Shown: positions 15,102-19,990 of the stretch, one piece after another
How positions within the stretch are numbered: the stretch's first letter is position 1
Layout: every line of letters starts with the position of its first letter
Source: DATDMG01 sp036518955
GTDB taxonomy: Bacteria > Actinomycetota > Actinomycetes > Actinomycetales > Kineosporiaceae
Length of the DNA stretch: 19,990 nucleotides
Assembly (NCBI GenBank): GCA_036518955.1
Contig: DATDMG010000230.1
Coordinates: 1-19,990, forward strand
Reading direction: 5' to 3'
Position numbers and translations under genes: made by a program
The notes under the pieces: model-generated
The model's database searches: none
What the model saw: the letters and a program-made list of their open reading frames with translations, nothing else
What the model was told of the DNA's origin: nothing

Positions 15102-15902
15102 GTGTCCGGTCCGCTGATCGCCGTCCCGGGGCGCTTCTCGGCGTCCGCCTCCGCCGTGCGGTACCGGGCGCTGGTCAACGCCCGGGCCCTGCTCGAGGCT
15201 GTCGCCCGCGCCGGAGGCGAGCCGCTCACCGTGCTGCCGCGCTCGCTCCGCGCTGATCCTCAGGTCGATCCGGAAGCGGCGGTGGCCGAGGTCCGGGACC
15301 TGTTCCGGTGGGCGGACGGCGTCCTGCTGCCGGGTGGGGGAGACCTGGATCCGCGTCGCTACGGGCAGGCGGGGGTGTCCGAGGAGGTCTACGGCGTGGA
15401 CGACGCCCAGGACGCCTTCGACCTGACCGTCGCCCGGTGGGCCCTGGATGAGGGTGTCCCGCTGCTGGCGGTCTGCCGCGGCGCTCAGGTGGTGAACGTC
15501 GCCCTGGGCGGGACGATGATCCAGCACATGGACCAGCCGCACCGGCACCGGCTCCACCAGGTCCGGATGTGGGCCGGCGTGGCGCGAGAGGTGTTCGGCA
15601 GCTCGCTGGCGGTGTCGTGCCACCACCACCAGCGCGTGGACCGGTTGGGGGCCGGGCTGCGTGTGGTGGGGGAGGCTGAGGACGGCACGCCGGAGGCCTT
15701 CGACCGGCCCGGTTCGTCCGGATGGTTCCTGGGCGTGCAGTGGCACCCGGAGGACGTCGCGGAGTCGGTCCCCGCTCACCAGGCCGCCTTCGACGCCCAC
15801 GCTGCGGCCGCTCGCCACAGGGCCGCGACGCCACGACCGGCGCCGGCGGTCCCGGGCCCGCCGGTCGTCCTTCGTCGGGCGTTCTCGAACGACTCCGGGT
15901 AG
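15102..15902 (+). CDS. gamma-glutamyl-gamma-aminobutyrate hydrolase-like class I amidotransferase (peptidase C26)
   Basis: Cytoplasmic hydrolase of the PuuD/peptidase C26 family, which cleaves gamma-glutamyl amides such as gamma-glutamyl-GABA in polyamine breakdown. From the GTG at 15102 (266 aa) it begins GPLIAVPGR. It has GVLLPGGGDLDPRRYG (73-88), the nucleophile elbow LLAVCRGAQVVNVALGG (121-137, Cys125), CHHHQRVD (173-180) and the His-Glu pair in GVQWHPED (211-218, His215 and Glu217). The triad is complete. GGAGG (15092-15096) stands five bases before this GTG, making it better than the GTG at 15096; the frame runs back to 14412 but upstream it is antisense to the TetR gene. No glutamine-synthetase-like or aldehyde dehydrogenase gene of a Puu pathway is near; instead a P450 follows, so its real substrate is open. 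Confidence 0.9.
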   Translation: MSGPLIAVPGRFSASASAVRYRALVNARALLEAVARAGGEPLTVLPRSLRADPQVDPEAAVAEVRDLFRWADGVLLPGGGDLDPRRYGQAGVSEEVYGVDDAQDAFDLTVARWALDEGVPLLAVCRGAQVVNVALGGTMIQHMDQPHRHRLHQVRMWAGVAREVFGSSLAVSCHHHQRVDRLGAGLRVVGEAEDGTPEAFDRPGSSGWFLGVQWHPEDVAESVPAHQAAFDAHAAAARHRAATPRPAPAVPGPPVVLRRAFSNDSG

Positions 15903-15923
15903 CTCTGCCGACTCCGTGGAGCT

Positions 15924-15961
15924 CGTGGAGCTCTGTCGGCGTCGTGGAGCTCTGTCGGCGT
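15924..15961 (+). repeat. 19-bp tandem duplication downstream of the C26 gene
   Basis: CGTGGAGCTCTGTCGGCGT is present twice head-to-tail (15924-15942 and 15943-15961), with a partial third copy (CCGTGGAGCT, 15914-15923) just upstream. It sits between the C26 stop and the P450 promoter. GAGCTC palindromes recur within it. Function unknown. Confidence 0.8.
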
Positions 15962-16010
15962 CGGCGGGGAGGGCGTTCCGGCGTCAGTGCGAGGGCCGCT
16001 CACGCCGACC

Positions 16011-16039
16011 TTGACGGTCCCAGGACCCACCCCTAGGAT
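16011..16039 (+). promoter_or_regulatory. sigma-70-like promoter of the P450 gene
   Basis: TTGACG (16011-16016) and TAGGAT (16034-16039) are separated by 17 bases, close to the actinobacterial housekeeping consensus. Transcription would begin near 16046, some 40 bases before the P450 start. This makes the P450 gene separately transcribed from the C26 gene, although read-through is possible. Confidence 0.7.
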
Positions 16040-16040
16040 T

Positions 16041-16062
16041 TTGTTCGGATCCAAATGAAATG
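16041..16062 (+). promoter_or_regulatory. candidate operator over the P450 transcription start
   Basis: TTCGGATCCAAA (16044-16055) is a near-perfect 12-bp palindrome in an AT-rich stretch immediately after the -10 box, where a bound repressor would block initiation. The flanks TTG and AATG are shared with the element at 15061-15082 on the opposite strand (16 of 22 positions identical). The adjacent TetR protein is the most likely binder, by inference. Confidence 0.55.
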
Positions 16063-16087
16063 TCGGCACTGTCGGGAGGAGCCCAGG

Positions 16088-17401
16088 ATGCAGCCGACGC
16101 CCGTTCCGTTGGGTCAGGTGGACCTCGCCGACCTCGACGTCTTCGAGCAGAACCGGGCGTGGGGCATGTTCGACACGCTCCGCCGCGAGGCGCCGGTGCA
16201 CTGGAACGAGGAACACGACGGCGGTTCGGGCTTCTGGTCGATCACCCGATTCGACGACATCGAGCGCGTCGACAAGGACCCGCGCACCTTCACGTCCACG
16301 AAGTTCACCAACCTGGAGGAGCCACCGGAGGAGTTCCAGGAGCGCCGCCGCTCGATCCTTGAGTCGGACGGCCCGCGGCACCGCGCATTGCGCAAGCTGC
16401 TGGTCCGCGATTTCTCCGTGGCGCAGTTGCGCCGCTACGAGGACTTCCTGCGTGGCCTGGCCGCGGTCACCGTCGAGACCGCGCTGCAGCAGGAGGAGAT
16501 GGACTTCGTCGCCGCGATCGCCGCGGACTACCCGATCGCCGTCCTGGCCCGGCTCCTGGACACTCCCGAGAACATGACGCCGCAGCTGATCGCATGGGGC
16601 AACGAGATCGTCGGCTTCTCCGACCCCGAGTACGCGCGGGTGCTGGTCAACTCCGAGGAGGCGCAGGCGTACCGGCATCTGCCCTTCAGCTCTCCCGTCT
16701 CCCAGGAGATCTTCGACTACGGTCGCCGGCTCGCCGCCGAGCGGCGCGGCGGCGATGCCCAGGACCTGGTGAGCAAGCTGGTCAACCGCATCCCCGAGGA
16801 CGGCGTGCCGCTGTCGCCCGAGCACTTCGACAACTACTTCCTCCTGCTCGTCGTCGCCGGGAACGAGACGACCCGGCAGGCCATCAGCCACTCGATGAAG
16901 GCGCTGATCGACAATCCCGACCAGCTGCAGTGGCTGCGCGAGCACCCGGAGAAGATGGCCCAGGCGATCGAGGAGCTGCTGCGCTGGGCCTCGCCGGTCT
17001 ACCACTTCCGGCGGACGGCCACCACGGACGTGCAGCTGCACGGCCAGACCATCAAGGCCGGCGACAAGGTCGTGATGTGGTTCGCCTCGGGCAACCGTGA
17101 CGAGGCCACGTTCGACGACCCGTACCGGCTCGACCTCACCCGGTTCCCGAATGACCACATGACGTTCGGCAAGGGACCGCACACCTGCATGGGCTCCAAC
17201 CTCGCCCGGTTCGAGCTGCGCGTGCTGTTCGAGACGTTGCTGCCGCGCCTGGCCTGGATCGAGCAGACCGGCGAGATCGCCCGGGTGCGCAGCAACTTCG
17301 TCAACGGCATCAAGCGCTTCCCGGTGAAGCTCACGTCGGTCCCGGCCGGTGCGAACACCCCTGCCAGCCGCGCGGCCCCCGCAGCCACCGGCCGGGTCTG
17401 A
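16088..17401 (+). CDS. cytochrome P450 (class I, CYP125/142-like terpene/steroid type)
   Basis: Soluble haem monooxygenase of 437 residues that would need separate ferredoxin and reductase partners; none is encoded nearby. Key elements are all present: LESDGPRHRALRKLL (about 91-105, C-helix region), the I-helix oxygen-activation motif AGNETT (257-262), the K-helix ExxR (Glu296-Arg299 in EELLRWASPV) and the haem loop FGKGPHTCMG (360-369) with axial Cys367. The general pattern, including GNETTRQAISHSM, resembles bacterial P450s acting on steroids, terpenes or fatty acyl chains; a precise CYP family cannot be assigned. The ATG at 16088 is chosen over the one at 16055 because GGAGGAG (16075-16081) lies six bases upstream. 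It has its own promoter with an overlapping operator-like site shared with the C26 gene. Confidence 0.95.
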   Translation: MQPTPVPLGQVDLADLDVFEQNRAWGMFDTLRREAPVHWNEEHDGGSGFWSITRFDDIERVDKDPRTFTSTKFTNLEEPPEEFQERRRSILESDGPRHRALRKLLVRDFSVAQLRRYEDFLRGLAAVTVETALQQEEMDFVAAIAADYPIAVLARLLDTPENMTPQLIAWGNEIVGFSDPEYARVLVNSEEAQAYRHLPFSSPVSQEIFDYGRRLAAERRGGDAQDLVSKLVNRIPEDGVPLSPEHFDNYFLLLVVAGNETTRQAISHSMKALIDNPDQLQWLREHPEKMAQAIEELLRWASPVYHFRRTATTDVQLHGQTIKAGDKVVMWFASGNRDEATFDDPYRLDLTRFPNDHMTFGKGPHTCMGSNLARFELRVLFETLLPRLAWIEQTGEIARVRSNFVNGIKRFPVKLTSVPAGANTPASRAAPAATGRV

Positions 17402-17466
17402 GCGGTGGTCCTGGGCGACGTCCGGGTGACGCCAGGAGCTCGTCCGGCGTGGACGAGATCATCATT

Positions 17467-17534
17467 GACGGGACGGGACGGGACGGGACGGGACGGGACG
17501 GGACCGGACCGGACGGGACCGGACGGGACGGGAC
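17467..17534 (+). repeat. GGGAC pentanucleotide array, G-quadruplex-prone
   Basis: A 68-bp run of the 5-bp unit GACGG/GACCG, about 13.6 copies. It includes seven consecutive GGGAC units from 17470 and about ten GGG runs in total, mostly spaced by two bases, which satisfies the usual pattern for a G-quadruplex on the plus strand. It starts 66 bases after the P450 stop. The unit length is not a multiple of three, so it is unlikely to be coding. Confidence 0.9.
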
Positions 17535-17663
17535 GAGCGCGAGGGGCGAGCACGGGCCGGCGCCGCCCCCGCCGCGTCGGCACCAGCGGATGCGCGGCCC
17601 GTGCGCGGCGGCTGCCGGCCCGGCGGGCGAGGTGCCGGGCCCGACCCCGGTCGATGACGTAGC

Positions 17664-17681
17664 CTTGCGCAATTGGGCAAG
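17664..17681. promoter_or_regulatory. 18-bp operator-like palindrome
   Basis: CTTGCGCAATTGGGCAAG is a palindrome with a single mismatched pair (17669/17676). Its form, TTGC-N-CAATTG-N-GCAA, resembles MarR- or TetR-type operators. It stands 210 bases upstream of the LCP gene, in otherwise GC-rich sequence. Confidence 0.5.
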
Positions 17682-17890
17682 AGTCACGGGTGGCCGGCCG
17701 GTCCTGCTGGTCCAGCTGGTCGTCTGTCGGCGGCTCGCCGGGCGGCGGCACGGCCGGAGGGTCGCCCGGCGGGGCGTGGAGGGTGGATGCTGGAACCGGA
17801 GACGGCCGGACAGTGCCTGTGCGGTGCGCGCGGTGCGCGCGGTGCCGTGGCCGCCGGCCATCCTGACGACGTCGGCCAGGTAGGTGGTCG

Positions 17891-19651
17891 GTGACGCGGG
17901 CGCCGTGGTGGGACACCCCGGGCGCCGCCGCCCGGCCCGACGGTTGGCAGCCGGCGTCGGGGCCTTCCGGTCAGCCGGCGTCGGGGCCTTCCGGTCAGCC
18001 GGTGCCGGGGCCTTCCGGCCAGCCGGGCGGGCACTGGCCGGTCCAGCCGCGACCGGGGCTGCCGCCCCGGGCGGACCGGCGAGGGGGCCGGCGACGTCGG
18101 CGCGGGCTGCGGGTCGTGGTGGCCGCCATGGCGGTCATCGCGGTGGCCGCGGCCGTCGGAGGCGTGTGGGTGTACAGCAAGCTGTCGGGGAACATTCAGG
18201 CGATGCCGCTGTTCGGCGGGCTGACCGGGAACGCGGGCACCGAGAAGGCGGACGCGTTCGGCAACACGCCGGTGAACCTGCTGGTGATCGGATCGGACGC
18301 GCGGGGCAACGCGGCCGACTGCAGGCTGGGGGGCGGGTGCGGGCATGCCACCTCCCAGGCCGGGACCGGGGCCAACGCGGACGTCGAGATGGTCGTGCAC
18401 CTGGCCGCGGACCGGTCGAACGCCACCGTGATGAGCATCCCGCGGGACACCCTGGCGGACCTCCCGCCCTGTATCGATCCGGTCACACACCGCAACGTTC
18501 CGGGGTACCGCGGGATGATCAACGGTGCGCTGGCGCACGGCCCCGGCTGCCAGGTCGCCGCCGTCCACCAGCTCACCGGGATCCCGATCGACCACTTCGT
18601 GATGGTCGACTTCGCCGGTGTGGTCACCATGGCGGACGCCGTCGGCGGGGTGAGCGTGTGTGTCAGCGACAACGTCTACGACACCTATTCCCACCTGAAG
18701 CTGTCCAGGGGCACGCACACCCTGACCGGCCAGGCAGCGCTGGAGTTCGTCCGTTCCCGGCACGCCTTCGGCGACGGGTCCGACCTGGGTCGCACGTACG
18801 CCCAGCACCTGTACCTCGCCTCGCTCACCCGGACCCTGAAGAGCGCCGGGACGCTGGCCAACCCGGGCAAGGTCTACTCGCTGGCCGACGCGGCCACCAA
18901 GGCCCTCACCGTCGACACCGGGCTGGGTAGCGTGCCCAGGCTGGTGGCGCTCGCGGCGGACATGGACAAGGTCCCCACCCAGCGGACCACGTTCACCACC
19001 ATGCAGACCGTCCCCGACCCGGCGAACATGAACAGAGTCGTCCCCGGTCCCGGCGCCCAGACCCTGTTCGACGCGATCACCAACGACCAGCCCTTGACCC
19101 CTGCCCACCCGGAGAGCAGCCCGTCCCCGACGTCCCCGGGGGCGTCCGGTACCGGTTCGCCCCCGGTCCCGCGGGCGCAGATCGCCGTCCGGGTGGTCAA
19201 CGGCGGCGACGTGGCGGGGCGTGCGGCCGGGATCGCTGCCGCCCTGATCGCGGACGGGTTCAGCCCCCGGACGAGGGCCGCCACCGGGTCCCGGCACGCC
19301 GCCACGACGAGCCTGGTCTACGGGCCGGACCAACGCGGCCAGGCCCAGGCCGTCGCGGCCGCGCTGGACCTGCCGGTGACGCGCCTGCGCCAGGGCACCG
19401 CCTCGGGACTGGTGCTGACCATCGGCGTCGACTGGCCCGGCGGCACCCGCTATCCCGGCGGACCAGCACCCTCGCCCGACGCCGCTGGTGCCCTTGCCGG
19501 CAGCCATGCCCAGACCGCCAACCAGTCGGGCGCCTGTGCTCCGGTCAGCCATGGCCGCACCGTCGAGGTCGACCACATGATCATGACGCCGGCCCGCGCC
19601 TACGCGTACGCGACCGCGCGGGGAGTGCCCGATTCGGACAACGCCGCGTGA
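17891..19651 (+). CDS. LytR-CpsA-Psr (LCP) family protein with LytR_C domain
   Basis: Membrane-anchored phosphotransferase that attaches glycopolymers (arabinogalactan, teichoic-acid-like or capsular chains) to peptidoglycan. The 586-residue product has a cytoplasmic Pro/Gly/Ser-rich head (1-60) with GPSGQ repeats, a basic patch (RRGGRRRRRG) and one transmembrane helix (about 73-96). The LCP domain (about 126-320) has LLVIGSDAR (130-138), MSIPRD (181-186) and FVRSRHAFGDGSDLGRTYAQ (286-305), with the Arg/Asp residues that bind the polyprenyl-pyrophosphate substrate. A Pro/Ser linker (about 400-425) leads to a C-terminal LytR_C domain (about 430-515, VRVVNGGDVAGRAAGIAAAL). The GTG start at 17891 follows AGGTAGG. 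The long cytoplasmic head is unusual in size but common in actinobacteria. It may ligate the glycan made by the upstream glycosyltransferases; that is speculation. Confidence 0.94.
   Translation: MTRAPWWDTPGAAARPDGWQPASGPSGQPASGPSGQPVPGPSGQPGGHWPVQPRPGLPPRADRRGGRRRRRGLRVVVAAMAVIAVAAAVGGVWVYSKLSGNIQAMPLFGGLTGNAGTEKADAFGNTPVNLLVIGSDARGNAADCRLGGGCGHATSQAGTGANADVEMVVHLAADRSNATVMSIPRDTLADLPPCIDPVTHRNVPGYRGMINGALAHGPGCQVAAVHQLTGIPIDHFVMVDFAGVVTMADAVGGVSVCVSDNVYDTYSHLKLSRGTHTLTGQAALEFVRSRHAFGDGSDLGRTYAQHLYLASLTRTLKSAGTLANPGKVYSLADAATKALTVDTGLGSVPRLVALAADMDKVPTQRTTFTTMQTVPDPANMNRVVPGPGAQTLFDAITNDQPLTPAHPESSPSPTSPGASGTGSPPVPRAQIAVRVVNGGDVAGRAAGIAAALIADGFSPRTRAATGSRHAATTSLVYGPDQRGQAQAVAAALDLPVTRLRQGTASGLVLTIGVDWPGGTRYPGGPAPSPDAAGALAGSHAQTANQSGACAPVSHGRTVEVDHMIMTPARAYAYATARGVPDSDNAA
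17951..18022 (+). repeat. 24-bp tandem repeat in the LCP gene
   Basis: Three head-to-tail 24-bp units (17951-17974, 17975-17998, 17999-18022). The first two are identical; the third has three changes. They encode PASGPSGQ twice and PVPGPSGQ once in the cytoplasmic head. The unit is in frame, so copy-number change would only alter head length. Confidence 0.9.
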
Positions 19652-19802
19652 TCCGTGACCCGGGGGAGGCTGGTGGGTCGTCGACCCAGCGCCGCGGGCG
19701 GCGTCCGGACTGCCACGTGTGGTCGGGTCTGCTCCGGCACCTCCAGGGTGGAATATGGCCATGGCCCACGGGATGGGTGCCGTGGAGGAGGGGGGGTCTG
19801 TC

Positions 19803-19990
19803 ATGGATCGGCGTGGCTTCCTGACGGGCGTCGCCGTCGCGGTGACCGCGGCGTTGAATGCATGCGGCAGCGATGCTCACGGTGGTCGGACGACGCAGCC
19901 GTCGGCCGTGGGGCCCGGCTCACCGGGGTCGTCACCGCCCGCGTCGCAGTCCGGAACCGCGTCGCAGTCCGGAACCGTGTCGCAGTCCGG
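19803..19990 (+). CDS. partial Tat-type lipoprotein, function unknown
   Basis: The gene is cut by the window end; 62 complete codons are visible. The N-terminus MDRRGFLTGVAVAVTAALNAC has a twin-arginine motif (RRGFL), a hydrophobic stretch and a lipobox-like LNAC with lipidated Cys21, so the product is probably a lipoprotein exported folded by the Tat system. Asn at -2 of the lipobox is uncommon. A low-complexity linker follows, ending in SQSGT repeats coded by an 18-bp tandem (19941-19958, 19959-19976, 19977 onward). A strong ribosome site, GGAGGAGGGGG (about 19785-19796), precedes the ATG. It lies 151 bases after the LCP gene and may be in the same operon. The functional domain lies beyond the window, so no activity can be named. 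Confidence 0.75.
   Translation, partial: MDRRGFLTGVAVAVTAALNACGSDAHGGRTTQPSAVGPGSPGSSPPASQSGTASQSGTVSQS

Larger units (their letters stand above)
17402..17890. other. gene-free region with G-rich array and palindrome
   Basis: About 490 bases without a convincing gene. Many frames are open on both strands, but only because stop codons are rare in such GC-rich sequence; none has a ribosome site or protein-like composition. It contains the GGGAC array (17467-17534), an 18-bp palindrome (17664-17681) and GGTGCGCGC repeats near 17821-17843. The promoter of the LCP gene should be at its right end, but I could not define it. Confidence 0.55.

Noticed and set aside
17673..17894. Small plus-strand frame of 73 codons whose TGA overlaps the GTG of the LCP gene
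   Set aside because: The overlap looks like coupling, but there is no ribosome site at its TTG start and the composition is that of GC-rich spacer.
17684..19804. 706-residue open frame on the minus strand over the LCP gene
   Set aside because: It mirrors a clear LCP coding sequence and has a repetitive Gly/Arg/Val composition with no motif.

Overview
The window is high-GC DNA with strongly G/C-biased third codon positions. It carries actinobacterial hallmark families: an LCP (LytR-CpsA-Psr) ligase, a YkuD lipoprotein, a secreted PIG-L deacetylase, a DrrAB-type ABC exporter and a soluble P450. It looks like the chromosome of a filamentous or soil actinomycete (Frankiales/Kineosporiales/Streptomyces-like), but the genus cannot be fixed from sequence alone. 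I saw no rRNA, tRNA, CRISPR array, transposase, integrase or phage gene.

Layout. (1) 5-1923: a two-gene ABC exporter (ATPase plus ABC-2 permease, overlapping ATGA). (2) 2066-5583: a compact polysaccharide- or glycoconjugate-type operon of a processive membrane GT2 glycosyltransferase, a small SAM methyltransferase and a GT8-like glycosyltransferase, with short or overlapping junctions. (3) 5584-6052: a gene-free gap. (4) 6053-8880: an unrecognised 658-residue secreted, membrane-anchored protein with Thr/Pro and Gly/Tyr/Gln repeats, translationally coupled to an L,D-transpeptidase lipoprotein. (5) 9102-10346: a secreted PIG-L family deacetylase, possibly from a leaderless mRNA. (6) 10523-12748: glgB, glycogen branching enzyme. 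(7) On the minus strand, an unrecognised 345-residue protein (12859-13896) and a TetR regulator (14114-14797). (8) On the plus strand, a class I glutamine amidotransferase-like hydrolase (peptidase C26, PuuD type; 15102-15902) and a cytochrome P450 (16088-17401). (9) 17402-17890: a gene-free stretch with a pentanucleotide G-rich array and an 18-bp palindrome. (10) 17891-19651: an LCP/LytR_C cell-wall ligase, followed by the start of a Tat-type lipoprotein cut by the window end.

Many of the genes act at the cell envelope: GT2/GT8, L,D-transpeptidase, the 658-aa protein, PIG-L, LCP and the lipoprotein. The strongest regulatory observation is a pair of related near-palindromic elements, 16 of 22 positions identical in opposite orientation. 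One lies just upstream of the C26 hydrolase and the other directly downstream of a good sigma-70-like promoter of the P450. They suggest one regulator, most simply the adjacent TetR, controlling both genes. The most novel coding content is the 658-aa protein/L,D-transpeptidase pair and the 345-aa minus-strand protein.
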